NCBI RefSeq assembly: GCF_018613575.1
Contig: NZ_JAGGPX010000006.1
Coordinates: forward strand, 1-64,000
DNA: 64,000 bases
Reading direction: 5' to 3'
Source: Planococcus sp. ISL-110
Lineage (GTDB): Bacteria > Bacillota > Bacilli > Bacillales_A > Planococcaceae
Shown here: piece after piece, positions 26,742 to 35,354 of the stretch
Layout of the letters: the number at the start of each line of letters is the position of its first letter
Numbering within the stretch: the stretch's first letter is position 1
Made by a program: the position numbers and the translations under genes
Notes under the pieces: generated by a model
What the model was told of the DNA's origin: nothing
Database searches by the model: none
The model's input: the letters and a program-made list of their open reading frames with translations, nothing else

Positions 26742-27770
26742 ATGGTCATTCAGTATAAATGTCCAAACTGCGGTGCGGACATGTCGTTCGACAGCGAATC
26801 GGGCCACCTGTCCTGTCCGAGCTGCGGCAGGCAGGATGACATTGAAACATTCCCCGAAGACAATATTCTGCGGAAATTCGATCCGGGTGAAGCAAAAGAA
26901 TACCATTGTGAAAACTGCGGGGCTATCATTTTGACCGAAGCTGAAACCACTGCGACCCATTGCAGCTTCTGCGGAGCGGCGGTGCTGCTGGCCGACCGGC
27001 TGACGGGTGACCTGGCTCCAGCCAAAGTGATTCCTTTCACCATCAGCAAGGAAGAAGCTGTCGCCGCTTTCCGGAAATGGACGAAGAACGGCCGGCTGAC
27101 GCCAAGGGGATTCACGAGCGGCGACCGGATCAAAAAAATGACCGGTATGTATGTGCCATTTTGGCTTTACGACATTGACGGCAAGGCGGATGTGGCGGCA
27201 CTTGCGACCAGGGTGCGCAGCTATACGCGAGGCGACACGATTTACACGGAGACGGATTTCTATGATGTCCGCCGGGAAATGGACCTCAGCTACCTGAAAG
27301 TGCCGGCAGATGCCTCAGAGAAAATGGACGACGAATTGATGGACAAGCTTGAGCCCTATAATTACCAGGAGCTCAAGGATTTCAGAATGCCTTATTTGTC
27401 GGGGTATCTGGCCGAGAAATACGATTATGACGATGAGGCGCTGTTTTCCCGGGTCGAATCGAAGATTGTGCCCTACATTGATTCGTACATAGGCAGCACC
27501 ATTTCCGGTTACTCAACCGTCAGCTACACCAATAAACAAATTCAGGCGAATAAAAAAAATGTCTACTATACCTTGTTCCCAGTGTGGATGGTTTATTACG
27601 ATTTCGAAAACAAGGAACACACCTTTGCGATGAATGGCCAAACCGGGAAAGTGGTGGGCAAGCCGCCGATCAGTCTGTTCAAAGTTGCGGCTTGGTTCAC
27701 CGGCATTGCAGCTTCTGCTTTTGCAGTGATGAAAGTGATTTCGTTCGCTGTGGGAGGTGTTTTTTGGTGA
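26742..27770 (+). CDS. ydjG: Zinc-ribbon membrane protein of the psp cluster
   Basis: A 342-residue protein with two N-terminal zinc ribbons (CPNCGAD with CPSCGRQ, residues 6-29; CENCGA with CSFCGAA, about 48-73). A middle domain contains MYVPFWLYDIDGKADV and ends with a hydrophobic segment (about 315-338). GGGAGG lies 8 bases before the ATG. Its end overlaps ydjH by 4 bases. It is named by synteny with B. subtilis ydjG. A role in recruiting or sensing with PspA at the membrane is inferred from the cluster. Confidence 0.88.
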   Translation: MVIQYKCPNCGADMSFDSESGHLSCPSCGRQDDIETFPEDNILRKFDPGEAKEYHCENCGAIILTEAETTATHCSFCGAAVLLADRLTGDLAPAKVIPFTISKEEAVAAFRKWTKNGRLTPRGFTSGDRIKKMTGMYVPFWLYDIDGKADVAALATRVRSYTRGDTIYTETDFYDVRREMDLSYLKVPADASEKMDDELMDKLEPYNYQELKDFRMPYLSGYLAEKYDYDDEALFSRVESKIVPYIDSYIGSTISGYSTVSYTNKQIQANKKNVYYTLFPVWMVYYDFENKEHTFAMNGQTGKVVGKPPISLFKVAAWFTGIAASAFAVMKVISFAVGGVFW

Positions 27771-28549
27771 GAGAACTTCAAGTGAAATGGCTGTTGGCAC
27801 TTTGTGTCCTGTTTATTTTTATTGGCGTCGATGGGGTTACGGTGTCAGCTGCAGTGGATCAGCGTGTTTACGATAACGCCAACTTGCTGAACGAATCGGA
27901 AATCGCAGAGTTGGAGGTTGTCGCAGCGGAACATAGCGAAAAGCATGGGACGGACTTTCTTTTTCTGACGATTTCAGATGAGGAAGTGTTTGACATCCAG
28001 GATTATATGGGTGATTTCTTTGACGCGTGGGCAGTGGAGAACGGCCAGGAAAATGCCGTGCTGCTGTCGATGAACATCGCGACGCGTGATGTCTATCTGG
28101 CGGGATTCGGAACGGCGGAAACGACGTTGGACAATCAGCGTGTGGATTTGGTGTTGGACCGCATCCTCCCGGAAATGCAAAGGGGCGACTACGCGGACGC
28201 TTTCCATGAGACGGTGACTACTTCAAGCCGCTATATGGAATTCCGGCCCGGCGTCAATCCGGAAAGCATCTTCTTGAAAACCTGGCTTCATCTGGCGATT
28301 GCATTGCTGCTGGCTGGAGGCGTTGTCGGCTTTATGCTCTATAATTCAGGCGGCCGCGTGACGACAACTCCGACAACTTATTTTGATGACAACAATACAA
28401 GAGTGACCAGCAAGCTTGACCAATTCCGCAATAAAACCATATCACGCCGCAAGGTTCCAAAGAAAAGCAGCGGAGGCGGAGGCGGCTTTGGTGGAGGCGG
28501 AGTCACAGGCGGCGGCCGCTCATTCAGCGGTGGTGGACGCAAGTTCTAA
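27767..28549 (+). CDS. ydjH: TPM-domain membrane protein
   Basis: A 260-residue protein: signal peptide (about 5-27, cleavage after VSA), TPM domain (about 30-150, VYDNANLLNESEIAELE at its start), one membrane helix (about 175-195) and a Gly-rich C-terminal tail (GGGGGFGGGGVTGGGRSF). The GTG start overlaps the ydjG stop (GTGA) and follows GGGAGG, so the longer upstream frame is not used. The tail and TPM domain match B. subtilis YdjH. The extracytoplasmic TPM domain may act in membrane-protein quality control, which is inferred. Confidence 0.88.
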   Translation: MRELQVKWLLALCVLFIFIGVDGVTVSAAVDQRVYDNANLLNESEIAELEVVAAEHSEKHGTDFLFLTISDEEVFDIQDYMGDFFDAWAVENGQENAVLLSMNIATRDVYLAGFGTAETTLDNQRVDLVLDRILPEMQRGDYADAFHETVTTSSRYMEFRPGVNPESIFLKTWLHLAIALLLAGGVVGFMLYNSGGRVTTTPTTYFDDNNTRVTSKLDQFRNKTISRRKVPKKSSGGGGGFGGGGVTGGGRSFSGGGRKF

Positions 28550-28581
28550 AACGGATGGAACCAAAGGAGGGAATAGACAGA

Positions 28582-29580
28582 ATGGGTTTTTTCAGCAATC
28601 AATTTTCAGATGTGGTGGAATGGGAAGAATTCAGGGAAGATATGATTTTCTGGAAATGGACCAACAACGAAGTCAAAAAAGGCAGCCGGCTGATCATTCG
28701 TCCGGGCCAGGATGCTATTTTTATCAATAACGGCAAGGTTGAAGGGATCTTTGAAGACGAAGGGGAATACGATATCGAATCGGAAATTGTGCCGTTCCTG
28801 TCGACCTTGAAAGGTTACCGCTTCGGTTTTAACAGCGGTATGCGTGTGGAAGTGCTGTTTGTGAACACTAAAGAGTTCACAGTCAAATGGGGCACGCAAA
28901 ATCCGATCAACATCCCGGCGCCGCAGCTGCCAGGCGGCATGCCGATTCGCGCAAACGGCACGTTTCAATTCAAGGTCAGCGACTATGTTGGCTTGATTGA
29001 TAAGATTGCGGGTGTCCGGAACAGCTACGTCGTCGACGATGTGAAAATCCGCATCACTGCGATTCTGGATCAGCTCTTGATGAGATGGATCACCAAAGAA
29101 GGCAAGGATATGTTCAACCTGCAGGCCAATGCGCATGAAATCGGCCAGGGCATCCAGGACGATTTGAACATGCAGCTCATGGATGACGGCATGAAAGTTA
29201 CCGGATTCCAGATCATGAGCTTTAACTATCCAAAAGAAATCCAGGACATGATCAATAAAAACGCGTCGCACGGCATGGTCGGAGACGTCGCGAAATACCA
29301 GCAGATTTCAGTGGCTGACGCCATGGGCAAATCGTCCGGATCCAATACGGCTTCTGACATGGCTGGTATGATGATGGGCATGAACATCGCCAAAGAAATG
29401 ATGGACGGCCAGAAAGAATCGGATGCCGGCAAGCAGCAGAACACAGCCGGTGCAGCTTCGAGCGGGTCAGCCTCACAGTCAGACGGCGGCGAAAAGACGG
29501 TGCCGAACTTCTGTCCAAACTGCGGCCAGAAAAACGAAGGCGCCAAGTTCTGCCCGAATTGTGGGCAAAAGCTGGGTTAA
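28582..29580 (+). CDS. ydjI: SPFH-domain protein with C-terminal zinc ribbon
   Basis: A 332-residue SPFH/virion-core-like protein. After MGFFSNQFSDVVEW comes a band-7-type beta/alpha region (about 20-220; IRPGQDAIFINNGKVEG), a Ser/Gly/Gln linker and a final double-CxxC zinc ribbon, CPNCGQKNEGAKFCPNCG. AAAGGAGGG precedes the ATG at 28582; the upstream ATG at 28555 has no such site. It is the last gene of the cluster. Zinc ribbons in both ydjG and ydjI suggest the two proteins interact or share a membrane platform. Confidence 0.88.
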   Translation: MGFFSNQFSDVVEWEEFREDMIFWKWTNNEVKKGSRLIIRPGQDAIFINNGKVEGIFEDEGEYDIESEIVPFLSTLKGYRFGFNSGMRVEVLFVNTKEFTVKWGTQNPINIPAPQLPGGMPIRANGTFQFKVSDYVGLIDKIAGVRNSYVVDDVKIRITAILDQLLMRWITKEGKDMFNLQANAHEIGQGIQDDLNMQLMDDGMKVTGFQIMSFNYPKEIQDMINKNASHGMVGDVAKYQQISVADAMGKSSGSNTASDMAGMMMGMNIAKEMMDGQKESDAGKQQNTAGAASSGSASQSDGGEKTVPNFCPNCGQKNEGAKFCPNCGQKLG

Positions 29581-29588
29581 CTAAGTGC

Positions 29589-29632
29589 AAAAAACCGCTG
29601 CCGGGATAAGAAATCCCGGCAGCGGTTTTTTG
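29589..29632 (+). terminator. Terminator of the psp cluster
   Basis: AAAAAACCGCTGCCGGGAT pairs perfectly with ATCCCGGCAGCGGTTTTTT around AAGA. Confidence 0.92.
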
Positions 29633-29862
29633 GGTTTTTATAAGTTGGGCTAGTTAGTTTTTGCATGTGTTGCTCTGACAGTGGTATTCCGAAAGCTTCC
29701 TCTTTAAATAGTTTCTTCTTTATAAACCGTATAAAATACTGATTCTTCCGTTCCGCTTATATAGTAGAATAGCAGAAGGGTTCGGCTCCGCTTTATGTTG
29801 ATGGCAATTTTGCCCTCGGGAAAAGTGGCCGGCAAATGATAAAAGAAACGGAGCGGCAACCA

Positions 29863-31467
29863 ATGAATTCACCACGCTTTAAACTGAGCTCCATCATCAT
29901 CTTCTTTATTTGTCTGGTGGTCCTGATTTCGCTGTCGATCACCATCCTTCTCATCACTGACGCGACAAGCGCAAATATAGAAAATCAAATAGAAGAAAAA
30001 GCTGTTAATATTTCACGGACTGTCGCGGAGTCTCAAGTAGTACGTGACGGGTTGCTGTCCCCAGAGCTGGAAGCGGGAATCCAGGATTACACGATGACCA
30101 TCCAGGAAGCGACGAATGTGCTGTTTATCGTCGTTATGGATATGGAAGGACTGCGGAAATCTCATCCAGTTCCTGAACTGATCGGGAAACCATTTATCGG
30201 TGGGGATGAAAAGCAGGTACTTGTAGGAAAAGACTATACGTCTCTGGCAGAAGGGACGCTTGGGAAATCGCTGCGTTCATTCACACCCATCATGGATAAT
30301 GAGGAAAACCAGATCGGCGCCGTAGCAGTCGGAATTTCACTGGACAGAGTAGAGTCAGCTATTCAGCAGAGCCAAAGTAAAATCTTGATGGGTTCTGCTA
30401 TTGGCCTATTGGTGGGTATCATCGGCGCCTTCTGGCTGGCCTGGTATATCAAGAAAAGCCTGTTTGGTTTGGAACCGTACGCAATCGCACGCATTCATGA
30501 AGAGCGGAACCAAATGCTCCAGTCTGTCCATGAAGGAATTATTGCGATTGATGCAGATTCAAAGATTGTTTTGGTCAATAAATCGGCGAGACAAATTTTT
30601 CATCAGGCCGGCTTAATGAACAAAGAACCGGTTGGGATCGACATCAGTGTGTTTCTGCCAGGGGCCAAGCTGGAACAGATGTTGAATCAAAAACAGCCGA
30701 TTTTGGACGAAGAGCAGAATTTCAACGGGGTTTCTGTAATTTCAAACCGGGTTCCGCTTGTGGTCAACAATCATGTGATTGGGGCAATTGCCACATTTCG
30801 GGATAAAACAGAAGTGAATCTGCTGGCGGAACAGCTTACAGGCGTCCAGCTGTATGCGGATACGCTTCGAGCACAATCCCACGAATTCATGAATCAGCTA
30901 CATGTGTTGCTCGGCATGATCAAGCTCGAAGAGTACGGCCAAGTACAGCAATTTATTGCCAAGCTGGTTGATCATCAAGTCCATGAAGTCGGTGTGGTCA
31001 CGCAGTATATCAAAGACCCCGTTCTGTCGGGTTTTATTATTGGAAAGATCAGTTATGCGAGGGAAGCGCACGTCGAACTCGCATTCCAATGTGAAACGGA
31101 AATTCCACAGCCGAAAGATCCGGCTGTTACACATGAGCTCATCACAATCCTTGGCAATGTCATCGACAACGCGATTGACAGTATCCAGGACAGTGAAAAG
31201 CAGGTCATCTCCGTAAGTTTTTCCTATATCGATGAATTGTTGGAAATGACCATAGCAGATTCGGGTCCTGGCATTGCTGAAGGCATCCAAGAGTCTATTT
31301 TTTCAAAAGGCGTTTCTTCTAAAAAAGGGAAAGATCGAGGCTTCGGCCTTTACTTGGCGAAAAACAGTGCGGAAAAACTGGAAGGTTCAATTGACCTTAT
31401 GCCGGAACAGGATGGAACCGTGTTTTCCATCATCGTTCCATATGAAGCAGGAGGCGAAAAAGAATGA
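29863..31467 (+). CDS. DcuS/CitA-type sensor histidine kinase
   Basis: A 534-residue membrane sensor: helix 1 (about 9-32), extracellular PASp-type sensor (33-172, with the LRKSHPVPELIGKPF signature of carboxylate sensors), helix 2 (about 175-197), cytoplasmic PAS (210-320), then the H-box around His340 (RAQSHEFMNQLH) and HATPase (NVIDNAIDSI, DSGPGI). The ATG at 29863 follows CGGAG; 29836 has none. It overlaps its regulator by 4 bases. With the 2HCT transporter downstream it resembles B. subtilis MalK (YufL), so malate or citrate is the likely signal. Confidence 0.9.
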   Translation: MNSPRFKLSSIIIFFICLVVLISLSITILLITDATSANIENQIEEKAVNISRTVAESQVVRDGLLSPELEAGIQDYTMTIQEATNVLFIVVMDMEGLRKSHPVPELIGKPFIGGDEKQVLVGKDYTSLAEGTLGKSLRSFTPIMDNEENQIGAVAVGISLDRVESAIQQSQSKILMGSAIGLLVGIIGAFWLAWYIKKSLFGLEPYAIARIHEERNQMLQSVHEGIIAIDADSKIVLVNKSARQIFHQAGLMNKEPVGIDISVFLPGAKLEQMLNQKQPILDEEQNFNGVSVISNRVPLVVNNHVIGAIATFRDKTEVNLLAEQLTGVQLYADTLRAQSHEFMNQLHVLLGMIKLEEYGQVQQFIAKLVDHQVHEVGVVTQYIKDPVLSGFIIGKISYAREAHVELAFQCETEIPQPKDPAVTHELITILGNVIDNAIDSIQDSEKQVISVSFSYIDELLEMTIADSGPGIAEGIQESIFSKGVSSKKGKDRGFGLYLAKNSAEKLEGSIDLMPEQDGTVFSIIVPYEAGGEKE

Positions 31468-32180
31468 TCAATGTACTGATTGTAGAAGATGATCCGATGG
31501 TGGCGGAATTGAACCGCCAATTTGTTGCGAGGGTGGATGGTTTTACGGTGATCGGCCATGCAGCCGATACGAAGAAAGCGTTCGAATTATTGGCTGTGGC
31601 AGAAGTGGACTTGCTGTTGCTTGATATCCATATGCCCGGAATGAACGGCCTGGACTTTTTGAGGCAGCTCCGGGAAGAAAAACAGGACCTGGATGTCATC
31701 CTCATTACAGCCGCTTCTAAAATCAGTCAGATTCAACAGGCGTTGAGGCTCGGGGCAGTCGATTACTTGATCAAACCCTTCGAGTTCAGCCGCTTCCAAG
31801 ACGCGCTGATGCAATATAAAAATCATTATGATGGGCTTGGTGACAAGAGTAAAGTGGACCAGCAGGAGCTTGACCGGATGCTTCAAAAAAAGAGCGAGCC
31901 AGTTCAAGAAACTTCGAGCGTCGGCAAAGTGCCGAAAGGGTTGACGAAAACGACCTTGAAAAAAATCATTGAAGTGACGCTGCAGGCAGAAAAGGATACG
32001 TTTTCGACGGAAGATATCGCGGAAATCAGCCATATTTCAAGGGTATCAGTGAGAAAGTATTTAAAATTCCTGACCGAAATCGGCTACCTCGAAGAAAACC
32101 TCGTTTACGGAATCGGCCGGCCAATCTACCGCTACCTGGTAAAAGAATCAAGTCGATCACGCATAACATCTTATTTGTAG
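31464..32180 (+). CDS. Response regulator of the CitB/DcuR group
   Basis: A 238-residue partner of the preceding kinase. The receiver domain has the phosphoacceptor Asp54 (LLLDIHMPGMNG) and Lys104 (YLIKPFEF). The C-terminal helix-turn-helix at about 175-225 includes FSTEDIAEISHISRVSVRKY. Its start overlaps the kinase stop (ATGA). By analogy with MalR (YufM) it should activate the adjoining transporter gene in response to an external carboxylate. Confidence 0.92.
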   Translation: MINVLIVEDDPMVAELNRQFVARVDGFTVIGHAADTKKAFELLAVAEVDLLLLDIHMPGMNGLDFLRQLREEKQDLDVILITAASKISQIQQALRLGAVDYLIKPFEFSRFQDALMQYKNHYDGLGDKSKVDQQELDRMLQKKSEPVQETSSVGKVPKGLTKTTLKKIIEVTLQAEKDTFSTEDIAEISHISRVSVRKYLKFLTEIGYLEENLVYGIGRPIYRYLVKESSRSRITSYL

Positions 32181-32279
32181 AAGCAGCCAACCCGGCTGCT
32201 TTTTTTAATTACAATAAGTTCAATACTTTCATAAGGTATTCGTTTTCTGACTATTTAACTATGATTGGTATTAATCGAT

Positions 32280-32293
32280 TGAAAGCGCTTTCC
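32280..32293 (+). promoter_or_regulatory. CcpA cre box before the 2HCT transporter
   Basis: TGAAAGCGCTTTCC is a nearly perfect cre site with its own dyad symmetry, 92 bases before the start codon. Confidence 0.7.
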
Positions 32294-32384
32294 TTGAACG
32301 GCTGTCAATCATCAAAAAAATATGGAAAAGGGTTGGGCTGACAGGCTGCCTGGACCAGAAGAAAACAGGATGGAGTTGATAAAA

Positions 32385-33695
32385 ATGGAAGAAACAAAAC
32401 GAAAAATACCGGCAGATCTGCCGATGAAAAAAAACTTAGGGACGCTTTCAGTATTTAATATCCCCGTTCTATGGTTTGGCATTTTTGCGGCGATCGCCCT
32501 TTATGCCATGTATACAGATAACCTGCCGGCAGGCATGATTGGAGCTTTGTTGATCATTATGGTCCTCGGTGAACTGCTTGGTTGGATCGGAGACCATACC
32601 CCGATCGTCCGTACATTTTTAGGCGGCGGTGCGATTGTAGCTATATTTGGTTCAGCCTATATGGTCTACAGCGGTTTGATGCCTGAAACGACATCAACGC
32701 TCATTACAGAATTCATGAAAGATGGAGACTTCCTGAACTTCTATATTGCCGCGTTGATCACCGGCAGTATTTTGGGGATGGAGTCGAAAGTACTGGTCAA
32801 AGCTGGCGTTCGCTATGCTTTGCCTTTACTGGCAGCGGTTGCGGGAGCAGTGGCGCTGGCAGCATTGGTCGGTCTGGTGCTTGGATTCAGTGTTCAGGAT
32901 GCTGTTTTGGTCATCGCAATGCCAATTATGGGCGGAGGCATGGGTGCTGGTGCAGTGCCGATGTCACAAGTCTATTCCGAGATGCTTGGAAACGAGCCTG
33001 GTTATTATTTGTCGATCCTGGTGCCTGCACTGGCGCTCGGAAACGTGTTTGCTATAATTCTTGCCAGTGTATTGAACATTGTCGGCAAGAAGTATCCGAG
33101 TTTGACAGGCAACGGGCAGTTGATCAAAGGCTTCCATTACGAGAAAAAAGAATCGCCGGAATACAACCTGGCTAAAATGGGCATTGGTGTCTTGGCTGCC
33201 GTATCGTTTTATGTCTTAGGGAACCTGTTGGGTGATTTGATTCCGCTGCATCCATACGCAATCATGATCATCCTGGTGGCGGGCCTGAAAGTGGCGAATA
33301 TCATGCCGGAGATTATTGTGGAAGGCGCAAGCCAGTGGTATGAATTTGTCGCGAGAAACTGGACCAATGCCCTGTTGATCGGCATCGGTGTCGCTTACAC
33401 AGATTTGGCTGCTGTCTTGAATGCATTAAGCATTGAATATGTCCTAATTGTTCTTGCTGTGGTTCTAGGCGCGGTCATCGGTTCAGGCATCGTCGGAAAG
33501 TTCATGGGCTTCTACCCGATCGAAGCGGCCATTACAGCCGGGCTTTGCATGGCAAACATGGGCGGAACAGGCGACGTTGCTGTGCTGTCTGCAGCACGGC
33601 GGATGGAATTGATGCCATTTGCGCAGATTTCCTCCCGTCTTGGCGGTGCGCTGATTTTGCTGCTGGCCAGCATATTCATTCCGTTCTTCATTTAG
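32385..33695 (+). CDS. maeN: 2-hydroxycarboxylate transporter (malate/citrate:Na+ symporter)
   Basis: A 436-residue 2HCT-family carrier with about 11 membrane helices. The paired GGxG loops of the family are visible as MGGGMGAGAVPMS (about 190-202) and MANMGGTGDVAVLSA (about 388-402). GGAG 9 bases upstream favours ATG 32385 over ATG 32370 and 32322. The preceding carboxylate two-component system and the cre box match the malKR-maeN arrangement of B. subtilis; citrate (CitS-like) cannot be excluded. Confidence 0.85.
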   Translation: MEETKRKIPADLPMKKNLGTLSVFNIPVLWFGIFAAIALYAMYTDNLPAGMIGALLIIMVLGELLGWIGDHTPIVRTFLGGGAIVAIFGSAYMVYSGLMPETTSTLITEFMKDGDFLNFYIAALITGSILGMESKVLVKAGVRYALPLLAAVAGAVALAALVGLVLGFSVQDAVLVIAMPIMGGGMGAGAVPMSQVYSEMLGNEPGYYLSILVPALALGNVFAIILASVLNIVGKKYPSLTGNGQLIKGFHYEKKESPEYNLAKMGIGVLAAVSFYVLGNLLGDLIPLHPYAIMIILVAGLKVANIMPEIIVEGASQWYEFVARNWTNALLIGIGVAYTDLAAVLNALSIEYVLIVLAVVLGAVIGSGIVGKFMGFYPIEAAITAGLCMANMGGTGDVAVLSAARRMELMPFAQISSRLGGALILLLASIFIPFFI

Positions 33696-33702
33696 CAAGA
33701 AG

Positions 33703-33746
33703 AAAAAAATCCACTCACAGTATTCGCTGTGAGTGGATTTTTTTTA
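33703..33746 (+). terminator. Terminator of the 2HCT transporter gene
   Basis: AAAAAAATCCACTCACAG pairs perfectly with CTGTGAGTGGATTTTTTT around TATTCG. Confidence 0.92.
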
Positions 33747-33847
33747 CTTTCTTTTCTTGCTGCTGGAAATGCGCGATTTTGGCCGATATAGCCCAGCAGC
33801 TTGAAGGTCTGGGATAAGACAATGTAAACAGGCTGAATAGGCGCTGC

Positions 33848-34069
33848 CTATACGGACGGCTCATCTTCAGGCCGATACTCCAGTAAATCCCCAGGCTGAC
33901 AATCCAGTGCTTTGCAGATTGCCTCCAGAGTGGATAGCCGAACGGCTTTTGCTTTGCCGTTTTTCAGGATGGACAAGTTGGCCATGGTGATGCCGACCTT
34001 CTCCGATAACTCGGTAACACTCATTTTCCGTTTGGCCAGCATCACGTCGATATTGATTATAATTGCCAT
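33848..34069 (-). CDS. Small Xre-family DNA-binding protein
   Basis: A 73-residue single-domain Cro/CI helix-turn-helix protein (MSVTELSEKVGITMANLSIL is the HTH core), similar to B. subtilis YozG-type regulators. GAGGTG is 6 bases before the ATG at 34069 and directly abuts the ATG at 34078, so the shorter form is preferred. It follows a DUF2975 membrane protein by 10 bases. This DUF2975-Xre pairing is recurrent in Bacillales, and the small regulator probably controls its own operon. Confidence 0.85.
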   Translation of the reverse strand: MAIIINIDVMLAKRKMSVTELSEKVGITMANLSILKNGKAKAVRLSTLEAICKALDCQPGDLLEYRPEDEPSV

Positions 34070-34079
34070 ATCATTCACC

Positions 34080-34520
34080 TCAGACTGTCAGATCGTTTTC
34101 TGATTTTATTTCTATTGCGTTTTCCAATAGTTTTTGAAGAACCGCTGCAAAGACCGCAATGACAATGGCACCGAATGTGATGACCATTCCGAGTCCGCCA
34201 AGGCCAGGCGCGTCATCGACTTCTGCTGTGTAGAGGATAATCGGCAGGCACAGAATGTACAGCACAGTGATAGTGAGGGCGCAGTATTTGATATTCTTCA
34301 GTGCCGCAACGGATCTTTCCGAGAAGGCGGTGTTCCGGTCAATATAGCCCAAAAGCTTCATTGCCTGATACAAGGCCACAAAATAAGCGATCGCAGTACC
34401 GTACAGGGCAATTAAAAAGAAGTATTGCAAAAATGCCCACTGCGGTATGACTTCTCCGACAAACTGCGACAGCGGGGGCACCACAAAGATGCATGCAGCC
34501 ATTACTGGCAGGGCCATCAA
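34080..34520 (-). CDS. DUF2975 membrane protein with an unclear start
   Basis: A four-helix membrane protein (about 5-25, 38-60, 88-108 and 115-138) of the DUF2975 family, paired with an Xre regulator. The frame extends upstream of the first possible TTG/ATG as VKRETLFLKIVLF, which is the usual family N-terminus. At the spot where a start is expected, 7 bases after GAGGTG, the codon is GTA instead of GTG or ATG. Either translation begins later, giving a shortened first helix, or the start has been lost. Function of the family is unknown. Confidence 0.7.
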   Translation of the reverse strand: MMALPVMAACIFVVPPLSQFVGEVIPQWAFLQYFFLIALYGTAIAYFVALYQAMKLLGYIDRNTAFSERSVAALKNIKYCALTITVLYILCLPIILYTAEVDDAPGLGGLGMVITFGAIVIAVFAAVLQKLLENAIEIKSENDLTV

Positions 34521-34529
34521 AAAAAGAAC

Positions 34530-34966
34530 GATTTTTAAAAACAGGGTTTCCCGTTTTACTTTAAAGCACCTCGCTTGTATAAGATTGCTTACAGTATAAA
34601 ATGGTGTTTATCGAATTACAATAAATATATATTGATTAAAGGGATAAATTTCGCTTTCTATTCCAGAAAACAGCTTTAGGCGAGACTGATTTTTTTCATT
34701 AGTAGTATTTAACAGCAATTGAGTTCCTAAATCAGGTCACTTTTTTCTGGAACGAGCCATGCGAAAGTATTGTAAGCGGCGATTTTTAAACTTAGGTTGT
34801 TAGACTCCCGAAACAATGATAAGGTTGGTCAGTTGAATCAATTTAATAATTGGTTTTATTTTAAAAATTCAACCGCTTCGGCCTGGTTCTATTCAGCGTT
34901 GTATTGGCTAATTCGCAATAAATCCTGCATCAGAAATAATCTGATTTAGTCAAATCAGAGACACAC
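34530..34966. other. Intergenic stretch without a visible gene
   Basis: AT-rich and without a frame that has a ribosome-binding site. The 34967-35013 hairpin that follows has no obvious gene to terminate, so an unannotated short transcript may end there. Confidence 0.4.
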
Positions 34967-35013
34967 AAAAAAGGCTTTGCCGCTAACCATTAAGGTTAAC
35001 GGCAAAGCTTTTT
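34967..35013. terminator. Orphan terminator hairpin
   Basis: AAAAAAGGCTTTGCCG pairs with CGGCAAAGCTTTTT, with TAACC/GGTTA inside. It is not adjacent to any gene end on the plus strand. Confidence 0.7.
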
Positions 35014-35147
35014 ACATTTTTTTCAGGATTCTGGATAGATAAATTTTACTTATGGGGGTTATTTCTGGCTCTTTAATATTAAAATCTGAATATTTTGTTT
35101 TTTTGATAAAGCGGAGTATGATAAGGGAAAAAGGAGGAGGAGTTCAA

Positions 35148-35243
35148 ATGGAAGCCACCTTTGGGCTTATGCCCATGCTCATTATTTCCGTCATTATGCT
35201 TGTGCTCATCGTATCTTATTTTATCTTCCATCGCTGGGTATAA
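35148..35243 (+). CDS. 31-residue single-helix membrane peptide
   Basis: MEATFGLMPMLIISVIMLVL and the following IVSYFIFHRWV form one hydrophobic helix with an acidic N-terminus and a basic end. AAAAAGGAGGAGGAG lies directly before the ATG, TATGAT with TTTGTT 17 bases upstream may be its promoter, and a terminator begins 20 bases after the stop. Such a complete transcription unit argues for a real small gene. The family is not recognised; a regulatory or toxin-like membrane peptide is possible but unproven. Confidence 0.6.
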   Translation: MEATFGLMPMLIISVIMLVLIVSYFIFHRWV

Positions 35244-35262
35244 TGAGTGCTGTAAAGAGAGG

Positions 35263-35290
35263 AGCCGCATACCGACATGCGGCTTTTTAT
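35263..35290 (+). terminator. Terminator of the 31-residue peptide gene
   Basis: AGCCGCAT pairs with ATGCGGCT around ACCGAC, followed by TTTTTAT. Confidence 0.8.
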
Positions 35291-35307
35291 ATGGATCGAA
35301 AACGACA

Positions 35308-35354
35308 GAAAAACTCCACTTCCAGATTCAAAATTCTGGAAGTGGAGTTTTTTA
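35308..35354. terminator. Terminator of the yjiH-like gene
   Basis: AAAAACTCCACTTCCAGA pairs with TCTGGAAGTGGAGTTTTT. It touches the stop of the minus-strand gene and has A/T runs on both sides. Confidence 0.85.
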
